Source of the DNA: RYN-230 sp963770535
Lineage (GTDB): Bacteria; Actinomycetota; Actinomycetes; Streptosporangiales; Streptosporangiaceae
Direction: 5' to 3'
DNA: 64,000 bases
NCBI GenBank assembly: GCA_963770535.1
Contig: CAVYPZ010000004.1
Span: forward strand, 124,001-188,000
Shown here: piece by piece, positions 16,981 through 24,760 of the stretch
Position numbering within the stretch: position 1 is the first letter of the stretch
How the letters are laid out: each line of letters opens with the position of its first letter
Position numbers and translations under genes: made by a program
Notes under the pieces: model-generated
What the model saw: only the letters and a program-made list of their open reading frames with translations
The model's database searches: none
Told to the model about the DNA's origin: nothing

Positions 16981-19478
16981 TCCGCACCTCCGAGTGCCTG
17001 CCCGCCGTTTGACGGCGCCGCATCGCTGCCGTGTGCCTCCGCGGCGTCCTCGCCGCTCACATGCCCGACGGCCCCGTGGGCCTCGGTGGCCGAGTCCCCG
17101 GTGACCGGGGTACCCGGCCCGCCGTCCTGGGCGGCCTTGAGGGCCCGCCAGACCCGCTCCGGCGTGCACGGCATCACGACGTCCCGGATGCCGAACGGGC
17201 GGAGCGCGTCGATGACCGCGTTGACCACGGCGGGGGTGGAGGCGATGGTGCCGGCCTCCCCGACACCCTTGACGCCGAGCGGGTTCGTGGTCGCCGGGGT
17301 CTGCGTCCGGCCGGTAGTGAAGTGCGGCAGGTCCGCCGCGCTCGGCAGCAGGTAATCCGCCATGGTGGTCGTGGTCAGGTTGCCCTCGTCGTCGTAGATG
17401 GCCTCCTCGAACAGCGCCTGGGCGATGCCCTGGGCCAGCCCGCCGTGCACCTGGCCGTCCACGATGAGCGGGTTCACCACGTTGCCGACGTCATCCACGG
17501 CCACGTAGCTGCGGATCTTCACCTCGCCGGTCTCGGTGTCGATCTCCGTGGCGCACAGATGCGTCCCATGCGGGTAGGAGAAGTTGTCCGGATCGTAGGT
17601 GGCGTCGGAGTCGATGTTCGGCTCCACGCCATCTGGCAGGTCGTGGGCGGCGAAGGTCGCCAGCGCGATCTCCTGGATGGTCTTCACGACGCCGTCGCTG
17701 CCGCGGACGCTGAACTTGCCCGCCGAGAACTCGATCTCCTCGGGTGGCGCCTCCAGCATCGCCGAGGCGATCACCTTGGCCTTGGCGATGACCTTCTCGC
17801 AGGCCCCGTTGACCGCCACCCCGCCCACGGTCAGCGACCGCGAGCCATAGGTATCCATGCCCTTGGGCGAGACCTGGGTGTCGCCGTGCAGCACCCGGAC
17901 ATCCTCGAACGGGACTCCCAGCTTGTCTGCGACGATCTGGCTCCACGCGGTCTCGTGGCCCTGGCCGTGCGCGCTCGAGCCCGTGACCACCTCGACCTTG
18001 CCGGTCGGCAGCATCCGGATCGACGCGTGCTCCCAGCCGCCGGCCCCGTAGGCCAGTGAGCCGAGCACCCGGGACGGGGCCAGCCCGCACATCTCGGTGT
18101 ACGTGGAGATCCCGATCCCGAGCTGGACCGGGTCATGGCTGTCCCGTCGCTGCTCCTGCTCGACGCGCAGCTCGTCGTACCCGAACAGCTCCTTGGCTTT
18201 GGCCGTGGCCGCCTCGTAGTTGCCGCTGTCGTAGGTGAGGCCGGCGATCGTGGTGTACGGGAACTCCTCGTGCTTGATCCAGTTCCGCTCGCGCAGTTCC
18301 AGCGGCTCGATACCCAGCTCGAAGGCCAGGTCGTCCATGATGCGCTCGATAGCGAACGTGGCCTCCGGCCGCCCGGCGCCGCGGTAGGCGTCGGTCGGCA
18401 TCTTGGTCGTGAACACGCCGGTGCAGCGGAACGAGAGCGCGTCCATCTTGTAGATGCTGTTGAACATGAACGCGCCCAGCAGCGGCACGCCCGGCGTGAC
18501 CAGCATCAAGTAGGCGCCCATGTCGGCCAGCAGGTCCACGGACAGGCCGCGCAGACGGCCATCCCGGTCGGCGGCGATCCGGATCCGCTGCCACTGGTCC
18601 CGGCCGTGGTGCACGGTCAGGTTGCCCTCGCTGCGCGATTCGGTCCACTTGACCGGCCGGCCGACCTTGCGGGAGATGAGCAGGGCCAGCACTTCCTCGG
18701 CGGTCACCTGCAGCTTCGAGCCGAAGCCGCCGCCCACGTCCGGCGCGATGACCCGGATATTGTGCTCCGGGATGCCGGTGACCAGGGCCAGCATCACGCG
18801 CAGCACGTGCGGGATCTGGGTCGCCGACCACAGCGTGAACTCGTCGCCCTCGTTCCAGCCCACCACCGCGCGCGGTTCCATGGCGCTGGGGATCAGCCGC
18901 TGCTGGCGGTAGTTCCGCTCCAGGACCACCGGGGCGTCACGGAACGCCGCGTCGATGTCACCATTGCCGAACACCCACTCGAAGCTCTTGTTCCCGGCCT
19001 CGTGGACCTTGGGGGAGGACTCGTCCAGCGCGGTGCGGATGTCCAGCACCGGCGGCAGCGGCTCGTAGTCCACGTCCACCGCCTCGAGCGCGTCCGCGGC
19101 CTCGTAGCGGTTCCGGGCCACCACGCAGGCCACGGCCTCGCCCACGTAGCGGACCTCGTCGGTGGCCATCGGCGGGTGCGCGGGGATGACGATGTCCGGG
19201 GTGACCGGCCAGGCGCAGGGCAGGCTGCCCTGCTCGTCCGCGAAGTCGGCGCCGGAGAAGGCGGCGATGACGCCCGGGAACTGCAGCGCCCGGCTCACGT
19301 CCACCCGGGTGATCCGGGCGTGCGCGAACGGGCTGCGCACATAACAGACGTGCAGCATCCCCGGCAGGACGATGTTGTCGGTCCAGTTGGTCTTGCCGGT
19401 GACCAGGCGGGCGTCCTCCTTGCGCGGCCGGGCCCGGCCGAGCTCGGGCACCGGCTGGGCCTGCGTCTCGGCGGTCAT
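16977..19478 (-). CDS. coxL: Molybdenum hydroxylase large subunit, form II CoxL-like
   Basis: An 833-residue molybdopterin-cytosine-dinucleotide-type large subunit. The active-site loop reads TDAYRGAGRPEATF at about residues 360-373. The AYRGAGR sequence marks form II, as opposed to AYxCSFR in form I enzymes with proven CO oxidation. DVGGGFGSK and the C-terminal GVKGVGEAG with the catalytic glutamate are present, and the N-terminal aldehyde oxidase a/b hammerhead (RKEDARLVTGK) is intact. The natural substrate of form II enzymes is mostly unknown: it could be CO at low rate, a purine or another N-heterocycle. The last 50 residues are a Gly/Ala/His-rich tail. It overlaps the small subunit upstream and the FAD subunit downstream by ATGA junctions. 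Confidence 0.93.
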   Translation of the reverse strand: MTAETQAQPVPELGRARPRKEDARLVTGKTNWTDNIVLPGMLHVCYVRSPFAHARITRVDVSRALQFPGVIAAFSGADFADEQGSLPCAWPVTPDIVIPAHPPMATDEVRYVGEAVACVVARNRYEAADALEAVDVDYEPLPPVLDIRTALDESSPKVHEAGNKSFEWVFGNGDIDAAFRDAPVVLERNYRQQRLIPSAMEPRAVVGWNEGDEFTLWSATQIPHVLRVMLALVTGIPEHNIRVIAPDVGGGFGSKLQVTAEEVLALLISRKVGRPVKWTESRSEGNLTVHHGRDQWQRIRIAADRDGRLRGLSVDLLADMGAYLMLVTPGVPLLGAFMFNSIYKMDALSFRCTGVFTTKMPTDAYRGAGRPEATFAIERIMDDLAFELGIEPLELRERNWIKHEEFPYTTIAGLTYDSGNYEAATAKAKELFGYDELRVEQEQRRDSHDPVQLGIGISTYTEMCGLAPSRVLGSLAYGAGGWEHASIRMLPTGKVEVVTGSSAHGQGHETAWSQIVADKLGVPFEDVRVLHGDTQVSPKGMDTYGSRSLTVGGVAVNGACEKVIAKAKVIASAMLEAPPEEIEFSAGKFSVRGSDGVVKTIQEIALATFAAHDLPDGVEPNIDSDATYDPDNFSYPHGTHLCATEIDTETGEVKIRSYVAVDDVGNVVNPLIVDGQVHGGLAQGIAQALFEEAIYDDEGNLTTTTMADYLLPSAADLPHFTTGRTQTPATTNPLGVKGVGEAGTIASTPAVVNAVIDALRPFGIRDVVMPCTPERVWRALKAAQDGGPGTPVTGDSATEAHGAVGHVSGEDAAEAHGSDAAPSNGGQALGGAE

Positions 19479-19945
19479 GCCGACGTCACCCCCGTCCCGG
19501 CCGCGCGGCGTACCGCGCGGACGATGTTTTCATATCCGGTGCACCGGCAGAGGTTGCCCTCCAGGCCCTCGCGGATCTCCTGGTCGCTGGGGTCCGGGTT
19601 TTCGCGCAGCAGGTCGGCGGCCGCCATGATCATTCCGGGCGTGCAGTACCCGCACTGCAGGGCGTGCTCGCTGTGGAAGGCCTTCTGCAGCGGATGCCAC
19701 TCGCCGTTCGCCAGGCCCTCGATCGTGGTGACCTCACAGCCATCTGCCTGGACCGCCAGGACGGAACAGCTCTTGACCGAGACCCCATCGAGGTGGACGG
19801 TACATGCGCCGCAGTTAGAGGTGTCGCACCCGATGGGCGTGCCGGTCTTGCCGGCCCGCTCCCGCAAGTAGTGCACCAGCAGCAGGCGGGGTTCGACATC
19901 GTCCTCGTAGCGGACGCCATCGACCTTGACGTTAATCCGTGTCAT
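19475..19945 (-). CDS. coxS: Molybdenum hydroxylase iron-sulfur subunit, CoxS-like
   Basis: A 156-residue small subunit with two [2Fe-2S] clusters. The plant-ferredoxin-type cluster uses Cys40, Cys45, Cys48 and Cys60 (GCDTSNCGACTVHLDG); the second uses Cys98, Cys101, Cys133 and Cys135 (QCGYCTPGM and NLCRCTGYENI). It is the first gene of the operon; its ATG at 19945 is preceded on the minus strand by a strong GAGGAGG site seven bases away. Its TGA overlaps the coxL ATG. The order small-large-FAD-CoxG differs from the M-S-L order of the classical Oligotropha cox genes. Confidence 0.95.
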   Translation of the reverse strand: MTRINVKVDGVRYEDDVEPRLLLVHYLRERAGKTGTPIGCDTSNCGACTVHLDGVSVKSCSVLAVQADGCEVTTIEGLANGEWHPLQKAFHSEHALQCGYCTPGMIMAAADLLRENPDPSDQEIREGLEGNLCRCTGYENIVRAVRRAAGTGVTSA

Positions 19946-19949
19946 CCGA

Positions 19950-19991
19950 GCTCCTCCTCAGGAGACGGCTGTGGCTCCTGATGACAACCTA
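19950..19991 (-). promoter_or_regulatory. Probable promoter and ribosome site of the coxS-kynU operon
   Basis: On the minus strand TAGGTT (19986-19991) is a fair -10 giving a leader of about 35 bases, followed by the GAGGAGG ribosome site. No -35 match was found. Three repeats of about 30 bases lie just upstream at 20021-20108. Confidence 0.4.
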
Positions 19992-20020
19992 GGCCGGATG
20001 GACCCGGCCGCACCAGACCC

Positions 20021-20108
20021 TTCCTGCCCAACCTGGGTATCACGAACCTTTCCGGCCCGACCTGGGGTATCAGGGACGTTTCCTGCCCGGCCTGGGTATT
20101 ACGGGGCG
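20021..20108 (+). repeat. Three 30-bp direct repeats upstream of coxS
   Basis: Units at 20021-20048, 20049-20078 and 20079-20108 share the pattern TTTCCTGCCCGGCCTGGGTAT followed by CA/TA and CGGG-like ends. They differ at several positions. They sit 76-163 bases upstream of the coxS start codon, where a regulator could bind, but no known operator was matched. Confidence 0.6.
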
Positions 20109-20243
20109 AGGCGGGTCAGCGGTTGCGCCTGGGACGCGGGATGCGGGCAGCGCCGCCCAGTGGCCGGACGTGTAGATCGTGCCCTGCGGCCCCAGGGACG
20201 GCAGTCAGCCCGCGTGCGGGGCCTGACCGGCCGGGAGGCGCCG

Positions 20244-20322
20244 CCGCCGGCCGCCGTGACCAGCGCACCGGCCAGCGCGGGCTCCGCCGGCCGCCGTGAC
20301 CAGCGCACCGGCCAGCGCGGCT
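20244..20322 (+). repeat. 40-bp tandem repeat
   Basis: Two nearly identical units beginning CCGCCGGCCGCCGTGACCAG lie at 20244-20283 and 20284-20322; the second lacks one G. No gene was seen around them. Confidence 0.7.
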
Positions 20323-20399
20323 CCGCCGGGGCGCGGCAACGAGCCGGCCATGCCGGGCTGCCAGCTTCTCCTGCCCGGATCGTGGAGTAAGGGAAATGC

Positions 20400-20797
20400 C
20401 GCATTCGCGGGTTGCGGGTTACTGGCGTGAGTGCGCGAATTAACCCGGTATAAGGGATCAGATGGCGGAAAATCCCGTGATTTGATCAGGGTCAGAGCAC
20501 AAAAGGGGCGACTGCCTTAAACTAAGTTGCAAAAATACCGGATTATGCCTTCGGCCTGGTTAAAACACTTCTAAAGGGCCGGTTTCTGTGGCGCGCCGGG
20601 TCAGCATATGAGTAGGATATGGGCCCTGATGGTCAGGGGAGACCAGGTAGGTCGCAGTACGAGGCCGCCCTGGCGGCCAGTCCTGTTTCTCGGTGACTGG
20701 CCTGGTGCTGGCGGCGGAAATCGTTCGGCGGCCCGCCGCCCCCAGCGGCAATGGCATGCGCCATATGCGCTCAAATGGCAACGTGATGGGAGTCGGA
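20400..20797 (+). promoter_or_regulatory. AT-rich leader/promoter region of the sulfoquinovose-synthase-like gene
   Basis: About 400 bases without a credible gene. The first 200 are clearly richer in A and T than anything nearby (for example TTAACCCGGTATAAGGGATC near 20440 and AACTAAGTTGCAAAAATACC near 20520). TATAAG near 20449 could be a -10. Several short A runs suggest a bent upstream region or a structured leader. No known riboswitch class was recognised. In-frame ATG codons at 20765 and 20786 precede the preferred start at 20798. Confidence 0.45.
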
Positions 20798-22009
20798 ATG
20801 CGCGTTCTGGTTCTGGGTGGCGATGGTTTTTGTGGCTGGCCGACGTCGCTGTATTTGTCGGATCGTGGTCATGATGTGACGGTCATCGATAATCTGAGCC
20901 GCCGGAAGATCGATATTGACCTGGAGGTGGAGTCGCTGACGCCGATCCGGCCGGTCGGTGAGCGGATCCGGGTGTGGGACGAGGTGTCGGGGCGGGGGAT
21001 CGGGTTCATCAGCCTGGATCTGGCGGCGGAGTACGACCGGCTGGTGGCGGTGCTGCTGCGGGTGCGGCCGGACGCGATCGTGCATTTCGCGGAGCAGCGG
21101 GCGGCGCCGTATTCGATGCGGACTACCGCGACGAAGCGGTACACGGTGGATAACAATGTGCGGGCTACCCATAATCTGCTGGCGGCGCTGGTGGAGACGG
21201 GGATTGATGCGGCGCTGGCGCACCTGGGCACGATGGGGGTGTACGGGTATGGCTGGTCGGGCAGCGCGCCGATCCCGGAGGGGTACCTGACGGTGAAGGT
21301 GCCGACGCCGGATGGGGAGCTGGAGCGGGAGATCCTGCATCCGGCGAATCCGGGGTCGGTGTATCACATGACCAAGACGCTGGATCAGCTGATGTTCGCG
21401 TTTTACGCCAAGAACGACGGGCTGCGGATCACTGACCTGCATCAGGGCATCGTGTGGGGGACCCAGACCGACCAGACCAGCCGGGATGAGCGGCTGATCA
21501 ACCGGTTCGACTACGACGGTGATTACGGCACGGTGCTGAACCGGTTCTTGATGCAGGCCGCGATCGGGCATCCGCTGACGGTGCACGGCACCGGGGGGCA
21601 GACCCGGGCGTTCATCCATATCCGGGACACGGTGCGGTGCATCGAGCTGGCGATCACCAACCCGCCCGAGGCCGGGGACCGGCCGCGGGTGCTGAACCAG
21701 ATCACCGAGACCCACCGGGTGCTGGACCTGGCCAAGATGGTCGGTGACGTGATGGGCACCGAGATCGCCTACCTGCCCAACCCCCGCCGTGAGGCGGAGG
21801 AAAACGACCTGACCGTCCGCAACGACCAGTTCCTCGCGCTGGGCCTGCAGCCCACCACGCTGTCGGAGGGCCTGCTCGGGGAGGGCACCGAGATCGCGAA
21901 ACGGTACGCCTACCGCGCCGACCCCTCCAAGATCATCGCCCGGTCGGTATGGAAAGCCGGCATGGAAACCGCCGCCGACCTCATGACCAGCCCCCCCGCC
22001 CAGCAGTAA
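20798..22009 (+). CDS. sqdB: UDP-sulfoquinovose synthase homologue (SQD1/SqdB/Agl3-type epimerase)
   Basis: A 403-residue extended short-chain dehydrogenase whose sequence follows plant SQD1 and cyanobacterial SqdB. It has MRVLVLGGDGFCGWPTSLYL with the NAD loop, HFAEQRAAPYSM, LGTMGVYG with Thr145, SVYHMTK with Tyr189 and Lys193, DLHQGIVWGTQTDQT, and GHPLTVHGTGGQTRAFIHIR. SQD1 makes UDP-sulfoquinovose from UDP-glucose and sulfite, for sulfolipid or sulfoglycan. Here no glycosyltransferase or sulfite-handling gene is nearby, so the product's use is unknown. The ATG at 20798 is preferred because it puts the GxxGxxG loop at residues 7-13 and has GGGAG upstream. The gene uses more T-ending codons early on than its neighbours. 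Confidence 0.85.
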   Translation: MRVLVLGGDGFCGWPTSLYLSDRGHDVTVIDNLSRRKIDIDLEVESLTPIRPVGERIRVWDEVSGRGIGFISLDLAAEYDRLVAVLLRVRPDAIVHFAEQRAAPYSMRTTATKRYTVDNNVRATHNLLAALVETGIDAALAHLGTMGVYGYGWSGSAPIPEGYLTVKVPTPDGELEREILHPANPGSVYHMTKTLDQLMFAFYAKNDGLRITDLHQGIVWGTQTDQTSRDERLINRFDYDGDYGTVLNRFLMQAAIGHPLTVHGTGGQTRAFIHIRDTVRCIELAITNPPEAGDRPRVLNQITETHRVLDLAKMVGDVMGTEIAYLPNPRREAEENDLTVRNDQFLALGLQPTTLSEGLLGEGTEIAKRYAYRADPSKIIARSVWKAGMETAADLMTSPPAQQ

Positions 22010-22023
22010 GCCAGAGCGCCCCG

Positions 22024-22042
22024 CCGGCCCGGGGCGGGCCGG
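22024..22042 (+). terminator. GC hairpin after the sqdB-like gene
   Basis: CCGGCCC-GGGGC-GGGCCGG forms a perfect seven-base stem 15 bases past the TAA. There is no U-run after it, so it is at best a weak or factor-dependent terminator. Confidence 0.35.
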
Positions 22043-22068
22043 CCCAGCCGGGCGGGCCGCTCACTTGG

Positions 22069-22172
22069 GCGGCGGTCCCCGGTCCGTCACGTGTGCGGCG
22101 GTCTCCCGGTCCGTCACAGGGCGGCGGTTCCCCGGTATGTCACAGGGCGGCGGTCTCCCGGTATGTCACAGG
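22069..22172 (+). repeat. Four 26-bp tandem repeats
   Basis: Units at 22069-22094, 22095-22120, 22121-22146 and 22147-22172 follow GCGGCGGTCTCCCGGTATGT then CACAGG. The period is exactly 26 bases with no spacers, so this is a tandem array between convergent genes and not CRISPR. The first two units carry CCGTCAC and the last two ATGTCAC. Confidence 0.85.
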
Positions 22173-22256
22173 GCGGCCGCCGGCCTGCCGGGCCGTCAGC
22201 CCGTGATGGCGGCCGCGCTACCCGACCGAGGCGGCGGCTGCCCGCGTCCGGGACGT

Positions 22257-22976
22257 TCAGCCGGTGTCGAGGACCTGGTACATCTCGGCCAGGCGGCCGG
22301 GCGGGAACCCGGCCCGCTCCGCCGTGCGGCTCATCCAGCCGCGGAGGAACTCCGCCAGGTCATCCAGGTGCCCGGTCTGGCTTTCGTGAGCGCGCAGCGC
22401 CGCAACCTTCTGGTCGAACTTGGCCGTCACGTCCACGTAGTGATCGGCGGCGGGCGCGCTGGAGACCCAGACCTCGCGAACCGTCCAGGCGGCCAGTCCC
22501 TCGTCCGCGAAAAGTTCGGGAAAAGCAAAGGGGTTCCTGGCGTCCGGATAGACGGCATCCAGGGCCGCGGATCCCACCGCGCGGTGGTCGGGATGGCTGC
22601 CCACGATCCGCTGGTAGTTGCGCTCCGGGGACGGGCAGACCACCCGGTCCGGGCGGACCTGCCGGATAACCCGGGCCAGGTCCTTGCGCAGTCCCAGGGT
22701 CGGCTCCAGCCTCCCGTCTGGGTAGCCGAGGAACCTCAGATCGTGCACGCCCACGGCCGCGGCCGCGGCCGTCTGTTCCTTGCGGCGCAGCGGGGCCATC
22801 TCCGCCCGCGGGACGGCCTCGTCGAAGCCGCCTGCGTCACCGTCGGTGACCAGGCAGTAGGTGACCTCGATCCCGGCGTCGGTCCAGAGGGCGATGGTGC
22901 CCGCGGAGGTGAAGTCGATGTCGTCCGGATGGGCGGCCATCACGAGGATCCGCTGGATCTCGGAGTCACTGAGCAT
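22257..22976 (-). CDS. PIG-L (LmbE-like) deacetylase
   Basis: A 239-residue zinc-dependent N-acetylglucosaminyl-type deacetylase. The metal motif AAHPDDIDF is at about residues 13-21 and the second histidine motif SHPDHRAVG at about 126-134. The MshB/Mca branch of this family acts in mycothiol metabolism of actinobacteria, and others act on antibiotics or glycans; this member cannot be assigned further. The ATG at 22976 (MLSDSEIQRILVM) was chosen because it opens straight into the fold and has an AGGATCAGG sequence upstream; the frame is open another 25 codons 5'. It stands alone, convergent with the sqdB-like gene. Confidence 0.85.
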   Translation of the reverse strand: MLSDSEIQRILVMAAHPDDIDFTSAGTIALWTDAGIEVTYCLVTDGDAGGFDEAVPRAEMAPLRRKEQTAAAAAVGVHDLRFLGYPDGRLEPTLGLRKDLARVIRQVRPDRVVCPSPERNYQRIVGSHPDHRAVGSAALDAVYPDARNPFAFPELFADEGLAAWTVREVWVSSAPAADHYVDVTAKFDQKVAALRAHESQTGHLDDLAEFLRGWMSRTAERAGFPPGRLAEMYQVLDTG

Positions 22977-23149
22977 GAGCCTGATCCTACGGACGCCCGC
23001 GTCCCGCTGGTCCCGGGCAGGCGGCCCGGCGAAAGGACCGTGGGGTGCCACGGCCCGGGGCGCGGCCAGGAGGCGGCCTCCGGGCCTCAGCCGGGCTGAG
23101 GCCCCCCGGGCTGTGGGAGGGGCCCAGGGGCCTCAGCCTCAGGCCACCG

Positions 23150-24577
23150 TCAGTCCAGGGACGACATGACGTGCTTGATCCGGGTGTAGTCCTCGAACCC
23201 GTACATGGACAGGTCCTTGCCGTAGCCCGAGTGCTTGAAGCCGCCGTGCGGCATCTCGGCGACCAGCGGGATATGCGTGTTGATCCACACGCAGCCGAAG
23301 TCCAGCCCGCGGGCCATCCGCATGGCCCGGCCGTGATCGGTGGTCCACACCGACGACGCCAGGCCGTACTCGGTCCCGTTCGCCCAGGCCAGCGCCTCCT
23401 CCTCGGCGCTGAATTCCTGGACCGTGATGACCGGGCCGAACACCTCCTGCTGGATGATCTCGTCCTCCTGGCGCAGCCCGGTGACCACGCTGGGCTCGAA
23501 GAAGAAGCCGCGGCCGCCGATCCGGTTCCCCCCGGTGCGCACTTCCGCGTGGCCCGGCAGCCGGTCGATGAACCCGCTGACCCGGGCCAGCTGGTTCTCG
23601 TTGTTCAGCGGCCCGAAGTCGGCGTCAGGCACGTCGGGACCGGCCACGGTCTGCTCCCGGGCCTTCTCGACCAGGGCATCGGCCAGGTCCGCGGCGATAC
23701 GCGGGCCGGCCAGCACCCTCGTCGCGGCCGTGCAGTCCTGGCCGGCGTTGAAGTACCCGGCGATCGCGATGCCCTCGGCGGTCTTGACCGGGTCAGCGTC
23801 GTCGAAGACGATCACGGGTGCCTTGCCGCCCAGCTCGAGGTGGACCTTCTTGAGGTCGGCCGCGGCGGCGGTGGCCACCTCGCGGCCCGCCCGGACGCTC
23901 CCGGTGATCGAGACCATCTGCGGCACCGGGTTGGTGACCAGCGCCCGGCCGGTGTCCCGGTCGCCGCAGACCACGTTGAACACGCCCGGTGGCAGGAACT
24001 CGCCCATCAGCTCGGCCAGCAGCAGCGTCGATACGGGCGTGGTGTCGGACGGCTTGAGGACCATGGTGTTACCGGCGGCCAGGGCCGGGCCGAACTTCCA
24101 CACCGCCATCATCATCGGGTAGTTCCACGGCGTTACCGCGGCGCACACGCCGATCGGCTCACGCCGGATGAACGAGGTGAACCCGGACATGTACTCACCC
24201 GCCGAACGGCCCTCCAGCATCCGCGCGGCACCCGCGAAGAACCGGATCTGGTCCACCATCGGCGGGATCTCTTCGGACAGGGTCAGCGCGATCGGCTTGC
24301 CGGTGTTCTGCGACTCAGCCTTCACCAGCTCGTCAGCGTGGGACTCGATAGCGTCCGCGATGCGGAGCAGGGCGAGGCTCCGTTCCGCCGGGGTGGAGTC
24401 GCGCCAGCCCGGGAACGCCTCGGCCGCCGAGGCGAAGGCCGCCGCCACCTCGGTCTCGCTCGACACCGGAGCGCTGGCGAAGACCTCGCCGGTACTCGGG
24501 TCGATCAGCTCGGACCGGCGGTCGAACGCGGTGTCCGTCCACTGACCGCCGATGAAGTTGCGCAATTCTTCCACCAC
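23150..24577 (-). CDS. patD: Gamma-aminobutyraldehyde (betaine-type) dehydrogenase
   Basis: A 475-residue NAD-dependent aldehyde dehydrogenase, closest in appearance to 4-aminobutyraldehyde dehydrogenases of putrescine breakdown. TPWNYPMMMAVWKFGPALAA, the general-base Glu in LELGGKAP, and the catalytic Cys in FNAGQDCTAATR are all in place. C-terminal QEVFGPVITVQ and MPHGGFKHSGYGKD fit the family. The product, GABA, would enter the TCA cycle through succinate. The start is either GTG 24577 or GTG 24574; GGAGG on the minus strand favours the second by spacing. The next gene upstream on the same strand is a saccharopine-dehydrogenase-like enzyme, and a permease is divergent from it, suggesting a polyamine/amino-acid cluster. 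Confidence 0.85.
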   Translation of the reverse strand: MVEELRNFIGGQWTDTAFDRRSELIDPSTGEVFASAPVSSETEVAAAFASAAEAFPGWRDSTPAERSLALLRIADAIESHADELVKAESQNTGKPIALTLSEEIPPMVDQIRFFAGAARMLEGRSAGEYMSGFTSFIRREPIGVCAAVTPWNYPMMMAVWKFGPALAAGNTMVLKPSDTTPVSTLLLAELMGEFLPPGVFNVVCGDRDTGRALVTNPVPQMVSITGSVRAGREVATAAAADLKKVHLELGGKAPVIVFDDADPVKTAEGIAIAGYFNAGQDCTAATRVLAGPRIAADLADALVEKAREQTVAGPDVPDADFGPLNNENQLARVSGFIDRLPGHAEVRTGGNRIGGRGFFFEPSVVTGLRQEDEIIQQEVFGPVITVQEFSAEEEALAWANGTEYGLASSVWTTDHGRAMRMARGLDFGCVWINTHIPLVAEMPHGGFKHSGYGKDLSMYGFEDYTRIKHVMSSLD

Positions 24578-24684
24578 GGGCCTCCGTTCGGTGTTCCAGG
24601 GATTGGGCTCTGGGTGCTCAGGGCTGGGGGGTGTTCAGGGTCTGGGCTGGCCGCTGTGGGTGGGCCTGCTCAGCCCTTGGGGCT

Positions 24685-24760
24685 GGTCAGGGCCGGGGCT
24701 GGTCAGGGCCGGGGCTGGTCAGGGCCGGGGCTGGTCAGGGCCGGGGCTGGTCAGGGCCGG
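24685..24760 (+). repeat. 16-bp tandem repeat over the stop of the saccharopine-dehydrogenase-like gene
   Basis: A GGCTGGTCAGGGCCGG unit is repeated about five times in perfect 16-base phase. The TCA within each unit is a TGA on the minus strand, and the copy at 24751-24753 is the stop codon of the adjacent gene. Confidence 0.8.

Noticed and set aside
16977..19478. Genuine aerobic CO dehydrogenase (form I)
   Set aside because: The active-site loop is AYRGAGR rather than AYxCSFR, and the gene order is S-L-M-G rather than M-S-L.
22069..22172. CRISPR-like array
   Set aside because: Units are directly adjacent with no spacers, and there are no cas genes in the window.
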